This document shows, piece by piece, positions 44,911-55,029 of a stretch of 64,000 nt of DNA (within the stretch, counting starts at the first letter, position 1; each line of letters begins with the position of its first letter). The DNA is taken from contig OX381718.1 in assembly GCA_947462335.1 (NCBI GenBank), forward strand, positions 35,866,976 through 35,930,975, given 5' to 3'. Below the pieces are notes generated by a model. It was not told the DNA's origin. It saw nothing but the letters and a program-made list of their open reading frames with translations, and searched no databases. Source of the stretch: Harmothoe impar. Its lineage: Eukaryota > Annelida > Polychaeta > Phyllodocida > Polynoidae. The translations under genes and the position numbers were made by a program.

Positions 44911-46785
44911 TTAATTAATTATTGGCACTGTTTTATACAATTTTTCTGACATCTTGGACTTAAACGTGTCGTATTCAACAATATTCCTGGTTTCAGGTTT
45001 AAGGGCATTCCAGGCCTGTGCGAGCGCTACACGAGGACTATCTTCATATGCCTTACAATGGATTATATCATATTTTAGAACTGGAGCAGAGGAAAATCTA
45101 GTGTTCCTAGTCTTAATTCTTAAATACTTATCACATTGAGCCCTTTTAAAGGCATACATTTTACAATGGTAACTCCTTCGCTCCTCTAAAGTAGGTAGCT
45201 TTGCTTCACCATGTACAATTTCTGTAGGGGTTAATATGTGTTTAAATAAACATGTCTTTAAACATTTGTTTTGAAGTCGTTGTAACTCTTCACATGCTGC
45301 TACATTAGAATTTAAATACAGTATATCACAGTAGTCTATCACAGGTAAAACATGGGTCTTGTAAACTCTTAGTAGAGCCTTTGAAGGCAGCATTTTGCTG
45401 ACTCTGTACATTAGGGTTGATTTGAAACGAACACTATTTATCACACTTCTAACATATTTGGTGAATTTTAATTCTTCATCCAAGATGACCCCAAGGTATT
45501 TGTAAGAATTTACTGTTTTTAGAATTTTATTGTTCAATTTGATTTTTGGTTTTGGAAGAATTTTCAATTTAAAGTCTGAAGCAAAGGTCATGATATTGGT
45601 TTTATTTTCGTTAATAGTTAATTTATTTTTTCTAGTCCATGATCCAAAATTATCCAAGGCTATTGTTAATCTATTAGAAAGGGTTTCAAATTTTTTTCCA
45701 GAGACATATAATACGGAATCATCGGCATATAACATAGTCTGGTGGTCATCCTGGTTAGAAATACAATCATTAATATATAACAAGAAAAATAACGGCCCTA
45801 AAATAGATCCCTGAGGGACTCCACAGGTTAAAGGTAGCTTAGTGGATCTAATACTATTTGCAATACAGCATTGCTGCCTTCGTGAGAGGTAGTTTTCAAT
45901 GAGTGACAAATTTCTGTGTCGTATACCGTACTGTTCTAATTTGTTCAAAAGGATTATGTAATTAACTTAATCAAAGGCTTTTTTAATGTCAATAAATGCT
46001 GCTAAACTAATATTGCCTTTGTTTCTATTTTCTAATATGTCATCTACAAAAGTGGTAATCGAATCAAGTGTGGATTTATTTTTCTGGTAACCTCCCTGTT
46101 TTGAATTTAAAATCCCATGTAAATTTATGTGAGCCATCAATTTGTTATGTACTAGCCTCTCAAGTATTTTCCCAGGTACTGGTAAAACACTAATAGGTCT
46201 TAAATTAGAAACGTTTGCAGGGTCACCCCCCTTGGGTAGAGGGGTAACCACCGCAATTTTCCATAAGTCCGGGATGTCTGAATTTGTAACACATAAATTA
46301 ATAATTTTAATAAACCTGGATGGATTATGAAGCACAGCATCCCTAAAAATGTTAGTAGGTAAATAGTCAATCGCTGATGATTTTGAAACATCAATATCCT
46401 TTACACATTGAATTATTTCATCATCAGAAAAAGATATCTCAGGCATGTCGACTGGGCATCTAATGCCCTCAAAGGCATAAGGTTCGTCATGTTCAGCTGC
46501 TAACTTTGGTCCAATTTCGGCAAAAAAGGTATTTATAAAGCCAGAGGTTTCATCCAGTGCTACAGGTGTGTCATCATCTACTAAATTTATATTTTTGGAT
46601 TTAGACTTGTTCGAAGGCAGAATGTCCTTAAGTATAGACCAAAACTTTTTTGAATCATTAAGATAATTATCGCATAAATTCTTATAGTAATTATTTCTAG
46701 CCTCATCAATTTCAATACCAACTGAGTTTTTTAGCAGCCGTGCCCTATGCCACATGAGCTCGCATTTGGATCTCCTAGCGTCCAA
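44911..46785 (-). pseudogene. LINE reverse transcriptase with one in-frame stop
   Basis: One frame runs from 46785 to 44911, broken only by TAA at 45969-45967, directly after the motif A residues DIKKAFD. Seen in order: LPKGGDPANVSNLRPISVLP, QGGYQKNKST, CGVPQGSILGPLFFLLYIND (motif B), MLYADDSVLY (catalytic YADD), NSYKYLGVILD and LPVIDYCDILY. The region between endonuclease and RT (46.79-46.90 kb) also carries stops. This is a typical dead non-LTR RT. Confidence 0.88.
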
Positions 46786-46904
46786 TAATAAATTATTTTA
46801 TATTTTATATATTTTTTTTATCGTTAATTCTTTCAATCAAAAAATTCGATATCCAAGGATCAGGTTTGTCCAGTACCTTAAATTCCCTAACTGGACATGA
46901 AACA

Positions 46905-47770
46905 TCAAGCATGCGCTTTAACATATTCTCGTATAATTATGTCCCAACATTCTGCTGCATTTTGATATTCATTGAAATAATTACAGTTACAATTTTCAAT
47001 ACTAGCCAGAAAAATATTTTTATCATAATTCTTATAAGATCGGCCTTTAAACTGCCTATACCCATGCTTTACATACACATGCTTACGTAGAGCAAATACA
47101 GGTAAATGGTCACTTATGTGGATGTTGAGTGGACCACTCGAAATAATTTCTTCACAGTTTGTGAAAATGAGGTCAATACAGGTATTTGTCCCGGATGTGG
47201 TGGTAATTTCATTAATCAACTGCTTGAAATTAAACTGATCCATTAATTCATATATTTTAGTTTTGTCGGGACTATTTACAAGAGCATTCACATTGAAATC
47301 TCCTAGAATAAATACATCATAAGTTCCCAATGACTCGACTTGTAATAGAAGCGCACGCATGGTGTCACAGAAATGTAATAATGAGCCATTCGGAGGCCTA
47401 TAAATATTACAAATTAATGCCTTTTTTGATTTACCTTTCACAGACTGTAGCCATTGAACTTCAATATCTTCATTGCTACGATTTAGGTGTACAAATTTAT
47501 TCAAAGAACAGGAAACATTTTCATCCACATGGGCACATAACCCCCCCCTCAATATATACTAATTCTATCATTTCTAAACATATTATATATTGGAAAACAA
47601 TATAAACCATCCTCATCAGTGTCATTTAACCAGGTCTCACTAAATAATATTATATCAACATCTAAATTACTAATTTCAGCTTTCAATTTGGACATTTTAT
47701 TTCTTATACTCCTAGCGTTTAAATGCACAACCGAGAAGCCCTTTTTGAAATCTAGGTTACCCTCGCCCAC
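46905..47770 (-). pseudogene. LINE APE-type endonuclease, frameshifted
   Basis: The N-terminal part (47770-47549) shows VVHLNARSIRNKMSKL and DIILFSETWLND; the rest (47552-46905) shows ICNIYRPPNGS, DVFILGDFNVN, TCIDLIFTN and ISDHLPVFA. These are the N, E, Y, GDFN and SDH signatures of APE-like LINE endonucleases. A run of eight G (minus strand) at about 47,545 causes a frameshift between the parts. Confidence 0.85.
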
Positions 47771-48377
47771 ACTGTAGTATAGTTGGATACCTTTATAAAT
47801 CTAACACAATTATGTATGTTTTAGTTGATAGCTTCCATTAAAGTCTCCTTATCGAACCATGCTGCCACCTGGTGGGCAAACTTTTATTATGAGATTCACC
47901 GTAAATGAAAACACATTGTTTCACTGTACTGGTTTATGGATTTTCAATGTAAAAGTAATGAGTTTTACAGTGTCTCACTGTAAATCACAATTACGGTGAG
48001 ACACCATCAAATTTAGAATTGATTCATTATAATTTCAACGGAATTTTTTTACAGTGTATACAAAAGTTATACTTAAATTGGCATTAGGTTTCTTCAAGAT
48101 GATAACCGGTATGTTGATACAATTATATACATCGTTTTGTAGATTGTTGTCTTTTTCATGCTTCTATATTTAGCCTTTTCATACATGGAGTGGTCATTAT
48201 TCAATAGTAGGGAGTTGTAGATTAGAATGGGGACGGGGTAGGGTCAACAGAAAATAATTCACTTTCAGCTAGCCTGTTAATATGGCGTTAGTCGGGACAC
48301 TTCCAGGCAATTATGCATGGCTTTCATCTATACCATTTATTACGGAATGGACGGATAAGATAATTTAATGTAGATAG

Positions 48378-48678
48378 TGTAGGGGACTCGAATCCCACTC
48401 GGATCGCAGTTATATAAACCACCATAAGATATTAGTTCGTGACCCGTATACAGAGGGCGCGAGTGTTGATAAGGGGGCGCTGCGATCGGGTAGGGTGGGA
48501 TATATAAGGCCGGAAGGCTCAGTGGTAGACAGACCTCATCAGGTCTCGTCCCGAACAACAACCGAACTTAGATTACTGTAGTAGGAAACGTGAATAAAAC
48601 TCTCTCTCTTTGCATCCAGAACGTATAAAGAACCTTCCGAGTTGTTTATTCTGCGACCGTAAAATACTGAACTCTACA
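48378..48678 (+). repeat. 5' LTR
   Basis: This 301-bp repeat begins TGTAGGGGACTCG and ends GAACTCTACA. A TATATAAG box is at 48501-48508 and AATAAA at 48593-48598. It differs from the 3' LTR at two positions (ttcgtgac against ttcatgac; acgtgaat against acgtaaat), so insertion is recent. Confidence 0.95.
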
Positions 48679-48679
48679 T

Positions 48680-48692
48680 TGGTGCCGTGACC
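48680..48692 (+). promoter_or_regulatory. Primer-binding site
   Basis: TGGTGCCGTGACC starts one base after the 5' LTR and has the TGG start expected for pairing with the CCA end of a host tRNA. I do not assign the tRNA. Confidence 0.75.
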
Positions 48693-48832
48693 AGTCAAGA
48701 TAGCAGGTCATCGTGGCGGAAGCCTGACCAGAAAAGGGGGAGGGAGAATCAAGGATTGAGGAATCGTTAGAGGATGGGGAACTGGATTGCAGTCTGAGGA
48801 ATATAGATCGAGTGTGGGCCAGTGCATCAAAA

Positions 48833-51085
48833 ATGCAAACCCCAACTGAGAAACGAACCGCAAGACGTGAATTGATGGACTCGTTAGGACTGATTACACC
48901 TGGGATATTCGACATAGGTCAGAAGACAGAAGATAGGGATCGGAAGAGACGATTAGAAGAGGACCGGATATACCAGGAGAAAGTACGGGCCGATCAACGC
49001 ATCATGCAGCAACAGTATAGTGCTATGAATGATGAGTTGGTACAATTGATGAAAGATAGGGATGACCAAATTGAATCGAACAGGAGGATCACGATGGGGT
49101 TAATGGAAGGAACAGAGCAGTTATGCCGTGATAAGAATTACATCGCTGAACAGCTGGCTGAGCAACAGAGACTTCTTGCAATGCAGAAGGGGGAGGAGGT
49201 TTCCATTCGGAAGCGAATGGAACAGGAGCGAATCATTTTAGAGAAGGATAGAGAAGAGGCAAAGAAGTCAAGAAGTCTAAGGGATCAATACGAAATTGAA
49301 GTGAATCGACAGTCCGTGAAAATGAATTCCATTATAAAGGAACGTAAGGAAAAAGAGGCCGACGCGCTGCAATTTTTTAAAGATTACGAAGTAGAAAAGG
49401 AGAGAATTGCTGAGGAACGAAGGTTGGCGAAAGTGGAATTGGAGGAGTTGAGAAAAAGGAAGGAGGAGGTTACCGATTCTTTTCTGGCCTATCAGATGGC
49501 ATTGGAGGAGGAACGAAAGGAGCAGGAGGTCGATGCCCAATCCACTCCGAAGCCCATTCTGAAAGGTTTCAACCCTTTTACAAGTGATAAAGGCATGTCG
49601 CATGTAAAGGAAGGCCGATATCAGACTGACCAGGACTCGAATAGGCGAGTGACCATTGGTCATACCGACACGAGGGACATTACGCCGCGAGAGGTTCCTA
49701 ACGAGCGGGTGAACCACAGCTACGGATCATTGAACCCGTTCGCGGATGACACAATAAGTGGTCCGCAACTGCCAAGTGGAGCCCCGATATATAACGTCAC
49801 ATACCAGTATGCTATGCCAGGAGCAGCGCCGACAGACCCGCACAATGGTAACCCAGGCCAGACAACAAACCCGAGTCGGACACAATATCCCGGAAGAAAC
49901 AATACGGACACCACCAGTACTGGTACCAATCAGGGAACGACAGGCACCACAGGTGGTGGCGGGAATGCTGGATCGGTGGCCGAGAAACGAAGGCTTACTA
50001 GAAGGGCTTCAATGTCCCCGGCCACAGCAGCGATTTATGACGCGGATCCCTGTATCCAAAACATGGGCGTAGATTGTTGTAGCCTGAAGGGGGATGAGGC
50101 AGCAGAAATAATGGACTGGAGCCAGAGGCAGTCAGATCGCTTAGTTTGGAGTGCCAATGCTGCGAGGAAACCGATCCGGGAAACAAAGAGATTCAATGGG
50201 CTGGACTGGAAAGAGAGTTATCAGGACTTTTGTGATGATAACAAATATCACGGGTGGGATAAGAACGCTTCATTGGGACCATTCATAAAATGGCTGAACG
50301 GGGGACCGGGTCGGATCGCTGTTGATGAGTGGAGATTGATATATGGAGACACAGGTACATATGATCAGCTGGTCAATTCGGCGACATATCTATTTGGCAC
50401 CCTGGTGGCTACGGACCCATGGCAGGAGTTCCAATCTCGTACCCAGAAACCGAAGGAATCTCCGAAAATTTATGGACTCGAGCTGCAAAGATTGCTTCAG
50501 AAAGCAAGACCAAACTGGAGGCGTGATGATGAATATTTTTTGGACAAATTATTCACGCACTACATTAAAGGCTTGAGAGATCCGGCACATGCCAAATTGG
50601 TACAAAAGGAATGGGTTTGAGGCACGTCCATAGTTGATCTATTCGTTTCACTGGACCAGTTTGAAAAGAAACGTCGCCTATTGGCAAGATTCGTACCACA
50701 GAGTCGGATACATGCAGTACATGAAGAGGACAGGGATGATTCGTCTAGTGATTCTGAGGACGAACATATCGCTGGTGTCAAGTTTGATGGGAAAAACAAA
50801 GGTCGTTGGAAGAAAAGGTCTACTCCAACAGATACTCAAGTGAAACCCGTAGGAAACAAGATTGAACCCACTAGCAGTAATGCCCCGGAAGAAACGGGTA
50901 TGGGTAAGATCATGGAGGCCATGATGAAACAGATGAAAGAGATGATGGAGGTTAAACGAAAGCCGAGAACGGATCGATCAACTATTAAATGTTTCAGATG
51001 TCAAGAAATGGGGCATTTCGCCTCTTCTTGTACCGCTGAGAAACCCGTATGGAGAGAACGTAAGGAGGAGGAATCGGGAAATTAG
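48833..51085 (+). CDS. Gag, interrupted by one in-frame TGA
   Basis: The likely start is ATG at 48833 (MQTPTEKRTARRE). A long charged coiled-coil (about residues 25-210) is followed by a Gly/Thr/Asn-rich linker, a retrotransposon gag core (RFNGLDWKESYQDFC, DPWQEFQSRTQKPKES, LQRLLQKARPNW), and a CCHC zinc knuckle CFRCQEMGHFASSC near 50,990-51,030. A TGA at 50618-50620 splits the frame once; its TGAGG context suggests CpG decay of a CGA codon. The frame ends TAG at 51083-51085, next to a candidate frameshift site. It forms the particle and packages RNA. Confidence 0.85.
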
Positions 51086-51120
51086 AGGGGGTTATTAGTA
51101 ACGGCAAACAGATAACCCCT
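51076..51120 (+). promoter_or_regulatory. Candidate -1 programmed frameshift signal (Gag-Pol)
   Basis: The heptamer G GGA AAT (51076-51082) in Gag frame fits X XXY YYZ and directly precedes the Gag TAG. Four bases on, an 8-bp perfect stem GGGGTTAT / ATAACCCC (51088-51095 with 51112-51119), extendable by one G-U pair, forms over a 16-nt loop. The pol frame is the -1 frame and is open from this point. Confidence 0.75.
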
Positions 51121-53775
51121 GTAGAAAGTTGCCAAAGTGCCTTCGACGCGAATGTATTTGAGTTAGTTACCAACCATCCGCCCAGCAGCACGGGTCAAGA
51201 AGAAGGGCCAGAATCGTGTGGGGCTGGGGGGACTAGTAAAGAAATTGCCATGGGGAGCAGAACCGGGAAACCGGATACTAGTACAGAGGATGGGTGGATA
51301 GATGAGTTGACCAGAGTAAGTGGCATCCGCCTTCCCCGAGGTCATCCGTGTCTGAATTATTTAAAGAACCATGGATTCGATCTTGGGTTGGAAACTGATA
51401 TCAAGAGATTCGCTAGTAATCCGTCTGTGTTGGACGGGAAGAGATGGTATGTGTCGGTATCAGTGAATGGCAGGTTGGGAGAGTTTTTGATAGATAGTGG
51501 GGCTAGTCATTCCGTTATCTCCAAAAAGTTCTTCGATTTGGTGTCCGACATGGATGAGGACCTCACAACGAGGGTAAATGCATGTGGGGCCGACGGAAGC
51601 AAAATACCGACATTTGGTAGGACTTGTATGATTGTAGTATTGGGAGGAAGGGAATACGTATTTTCACCGACTGTGGCGGAGATAGAGGATGTTGGAATCT
51701 TAGGAATGGACTTCGCGTCATTATATGGCGCTATATTGGACCCGGTAACGGGCAAATTGAAGTTGAACCATCCGTATAGGGACCGAATCCAATGTATAGC
51801 CAAGAATGTTAGTGGAATGGTGTGTGTAGCACAAACCGTAAAAATACCGCCCGGAACGGCCTGTGATGTCTTGGTGTCATCCATCCGATGTTTTAGGGGT
51901 CAAGCGGGAGTATTCGAACCGGACATGGAAATGTTGAAGGGGAAGGGATTGGAGTCAGCCGACACTTTGGTGGGAAACGCCTCTTGGGCGGTAACTCCTG
52001 TGACCAATCCGGGTTTGAAAACTGTATATCTAAATAAAGGCACTATAATAGGCAAGGTTGTACTCGCGGAGGCGGTCACCGGTAGTCGAATGGACATATG
52101 CAGTATAAGTGAAAAACCTGAATTGGAAGAGGGAGTGAACCAATTGTTGAAAGATTCCGCTTTGGAGAGTGACGAGCAGAAAGGTTTACTAAGGAACGTA
52201 CTGGAGGAATGTGCGACTGCATTCGCGAAACCAGGAGAACCGTTGGGGAGGACTGATAAAGTATTGCATTGTATAAAGACTGGGGATGCGGAACCTTTCA
52301 AAATACCATACCGCCGACTGCCTCTAGCCAAGAAAGTGGTGGCTGAGGAAGAAATCGGAAAGATGTTGAAAGAAGGGGTGATTGTCCCGAGTACGAGCCC
52401 TTGGAGTAGCCCGGTATGTATGGTAACCAAGAAAGATGGAAGCATCAGATTCTGTATCGATTATCGTAAGTTGAATGGATTGACCAAGAAGAACTCCTAT
52501 CCTCTCCCTCGGATAGATGAGACTATTGATTCCCTGGGCGGAAATAAATGGTTTTGTACGATTGATCTACAATCCGGATACTGGCAGGTGGGAATGAAAG
52601 AGGATGATATGGAGAAGACCGCGTTTTCGAGCCATATTGGTTTATACCAATATAATGTGATGCCTTTTGGGTTATGTAATGCCCCGGCCACATTCGAGGC
52701 GATGATGGAGACTTTATTGAGCGACATCTTATGGAAGAAATGTTTAGTATATTTGGATGATGTCATAATATTCGGGAAATCATTCGAAGATTGTCTAGAA
52801 AACTTGAGGGTTGTATTGAAACGGATTATATCGAATGGGTTGAAACTAAAACCGAAGAAATGTAGTTTGTTTCATAAAAGTATCAACTATCTGGGACGAA
52901 TCATATCAACGGATGGAGTGAAGGCAGATCCGGAGAAGATTCGAACGGTAATGGAATGGTCGGCACCTAGAAGTCCAAAGGAGGTGCGCTCGTTCTTGGG
53001 TTTTTGTTCATACTATCGGGATTTCTTGCCCGGTTATTCGAAACTGAGTTATCCGATTCAAAGTCTGTCACACTGGACGCCGGGGAGAAGGAAGGAAGTG
53101 TTTCCGTGGGGTTTAGAGCAGGAGGAGTCTTTTCGAGAGATAAAGAACCTTTTCAAGGAAACCCCGGTACTCAGATATCCGACTCGGGATGGCCATTTCA
53201 TTTTAGACACGGATGCCAGTAACGAATGTATAGGGGCAGCCCTTTCTCAGGTACAGGATGGGGAAGAGGTACCCATAGCATTTGCAAGTAACACGATGAA
53301 TAAGGGGCAACGGAACTATTGTACGACCAAGAGAGAATTACTAGCGGTGGTTGTATACACTAAGAAGTTCAAACACTTTTTGTGGGGATCGGACTTTACG
53401 TTAAGAACAGATCATTCGTCATTGAGGTGGCTGTTGAACTTCAAGGATGCAGAAGGAATGATCGGACGATGGCTCGCTCATTTATCAGAATTTGGATTGG
53501 ATCATAGTCAGATACAACATAGGAAGGGTGCGAAACATGTCAATGCGGATGCTTTGTCTCGAATACCTATTAGGAAGTGTCAGAACACTGGTTGTACCGA
53601 TTGTGGGGCACACAATGCTGTTTTAGCTGGGGTGAGACATCCGTATAGGAATATGGAACCGAGTGTATTAGAATGGGGAGATGAATCGATTAGAGCATTT
53701 CAAGAGAAGGATCCGAATTGTAAGCGAATGAAGGAATTGTTAGAGGAAGACCGGCAAGACCCGCAATTTCATTAG
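51082..53775 (+). CDS. Pol: protease, reverse transcriptase, RNase H
   Basis: The frame follows Gag by -1 slippage; its first ATG is only at 51250. Domains in order: aspartic protease (FLIDSGASHSVIS, ILGMDF); RT with KDGSIRFCIDYRKLN, TIDLQSGYWQ, FGLCNAPATFE, YLDDVIIFG (catalytic YLDD) and FLGFCSYYRDF; RNase H with FILDTDASNECIGAALSQ, TTKRELLAVV, LRTDHSSLRWL and ADALSR; then a short Cys-rich tether. The catalytic residues look intact. The frame stops at 53773-53775, where the integrase continues in the -1 register, which I read as an indel in this copy. Confidence 0.92.
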   Translation, partial: LEGVISNGKQITPVESCQSAFDANVFELVTNHPPSSTGQEEGPESCGAGGTSKEIAMGSRTGKPDTSTEDGWIDELTRVSGIRLPRGHPCLNYLKNHGFDLGLETDIKRFASNPSVLDGKRWYVSVSVNGRLGEFLIDSGASHSVISKKFFDLVSDMDEDLTTRVNACGADGSKIPTFGRTCMIVVLGGREYVFSPTVAEIEDVGILGMDFASLYGAILDPVTGKLKLNHPYRDRIQCIAKNVSGMVCVAQTVKIPPGTACDVLVSSIRCFRGQAGVFEPDMEMLKGKGLESADTLVGNASWAVTPVTNPGLKTVYLNKGTIIGKVVLAEAVTGSRMDICSISEKPELEEGVNQLLKDSALESDEQKGLLRNVLEECATAFAKPGEPLGRTDKVLHCIKTGDAEPFKIPYRRLPLAKKVVAEEEIGKMLKEGVIVPSTSPWSSPVCMVTKKDGSIRFCIDYRKLNGLTKKNSYPLPRIDETIDSLGGNKWFCTIDLQSGYWQVGMKEDDMEKTAFSSHIGLYQYNVMPFGLCNAPATFEAMMETLLSDILWKKCLVYLDDVIIFGKSFEDCLENLRVVLKRIISNGLKLKPKKCSLFHKSINYLGRIISTDGVKADPEKIRTVMEWSAPRSPKEVRSFLGFCSYYRDFLPGYSKLSYPIQSLSHWTPGRRKEVFPWGLEQEESFREIKNLFKETPVLRYPTRDGHFILDTDASNECIGAALSQVQDGEEVPIAFASNTMNKGQRNYCTTKRELLAVVVYTKKFKHFLWGSDFTLRTDHSSLRWLLNFKDAEGMIGRWLAHLSEFGLDHSQIQHRKGAKHVNADALSRIPIRKCQNTGCTDCGAHNAVLAGVRHPYRNMEPSVLEWGDESIRAFQEKDPNCKRMKELLEEDRQDPQFH

Positions 53776-54295
53776 AGAACAGGGAAATCCGTAGACTAAT
53801 TGCACAATGGGAGGAACTTGAAATTGTACAGAATACACTGTACCGTTGGAAGGTAAATGCGTTAGGAAATCGGATCCGACAGATTGTGATACCAACAGCC
53901 ATGCGGAGGGATATAATGTTCTTCTGCCATGGACACCAGACCAGTGGACATTTCGGGAAAAAGAGATCTTTAGAACGATTAGGAAGGAAATATTACTGGC
54001 CAGGGAGGAGTACGGATCTATTGAGATGGATAGAGACCTGCCCCAGGTGTTGCACTAGTAAGACGGGAAGCGGAATGGGTAAGATGCCTCTAACCCAGGA
54101 ACTATTCGGGGTGAGATCTGCGAGAGTGGCTGTAGACATTATAACCGGATTCGTAACGACCCCCGAAGGTAATACTTGTATGATGGATTATTACACGAAG
54201 TATACACGAGTGTTTCCGATGAAGGACCATAAGGCTGCAACATGTGCTCGAGCGCTGGTGAAAGGTTGGATCCTGTATCTGGGTGTACCACTAAT
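53760..54295 (+). pseudogene. Integrase N-terminal part (zinc domain and first catalytic Asp)
   Basis: Starting in frame near the end of RNase H (SLENREIRRL, NTLYRW), it shows the HHCC zinc domain (FCHGHQTSGHFG ... CPRCC), then RVAVDIITGF with the first Asp of the catalytic triad and the DYYTKYTRVFP strand. It breaks at LGVPLI where the foldback element begins. It is in -1 register relative to RT. Confidence 0.88.
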
Positions 54296-54524
54296 AGTGC
54301 TGCAGCATTAAAGGCTAATTAGCTGAACACCCATCACCAAAAAAGACTAAAGGTCACTATATACCACCGGAAAGCTCTGATCATGGGCTTTTCAGATATG
54401 GTGAGTGTTAAGGAAAAGGTTGCGAGGAATTCAAGATGGCCGCCAAAATCCAAGATGGCCGCCAAAATATCAGAATTCCATCTCCAATGACCTAGATATG
54501 GCTTAAAATACTTTTTTAACACTG

Positions 54525-54956
54525 CCTACCCCCCCTAATTTGGACCCAAGGAATTCAATGATTCTATTGGTTTGTTTCTAAGACAACTGGTTGCTTAGCA
54601 ACAACTGTTCTAATTGTTTATCTGCCTAGCAACACAGTTTTTCATGGTCCTGAGGTTGATTACAGCCATACCTACCCCCCCTAAATTGGACCCAAGGAAT
54701 TCAATGGTTCTATTGCTTTGTTTCTAAGACAGCTAGTTGCTTAGCAACAGCTATTCTTATTGTTTATCTGCCTATCAACACATATTTTCATGGTCCTGGG
54801 GTTGATTATAATCATACCTACCCCTTTAAACTGGACCCAAGGAATTCAATGGTTCATTTTGTTGCTGCTAACCCAGCTGGTTGCCCAGCAAGGACTGTTC
54901 TCATTGTTTATCTCCCTAACAACATGTATTTTCATGGTCCTGAGGTTCATTTTCAA
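54525..54956. repeat. Three 146-bp tandem units in the left foldback arm
   Basis: Units start at 54525, 54671 and 54817 with cctaccccNNNtaaNttgg and contain acccaaggaattcaatg, gttgcttagcaaca, tgtttatctgcct and tttcatggtcctgaggttga. The third unit is the most diverged. Confidence 0.85.
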
Positions 54957-55029
54957 CAAGCATGGCAATAACTTAACAGCCTTGGATCCAGGTTATTCTG
55001 TGGTGTGAGATTGATGAATAAACAAGCTC

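Larger units (their letters stand above)
44619..47778 (-). mobile_element. 5'-truncated CR1/Jockey-like LINE
   Basis: The 3,160-bp element reads on the minus strand, starts just before the endonuclease domain and ends in a short A tail (T run at 44619-44625). It is flanked by a 6-bp target duplication, atagtt (44613-44618 and 47779-47784). A gag-like ORF1 is absent. Several lesions break the coding region. Confidence 0.85.
44185..48056. mobile_element. TIR element (cactgtaaaaa ends) interrupted by a LINE
   Basis: The ends are inverted copies of cactgtaaaaa with a flanking TA. Sub-terminal accgtaaat/atttacggt motifs occur on both sides. The LINE at 44619-47778 divides it; without the insert the element is about 0.7 kb and non-coding. 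Confidence 0.7.
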
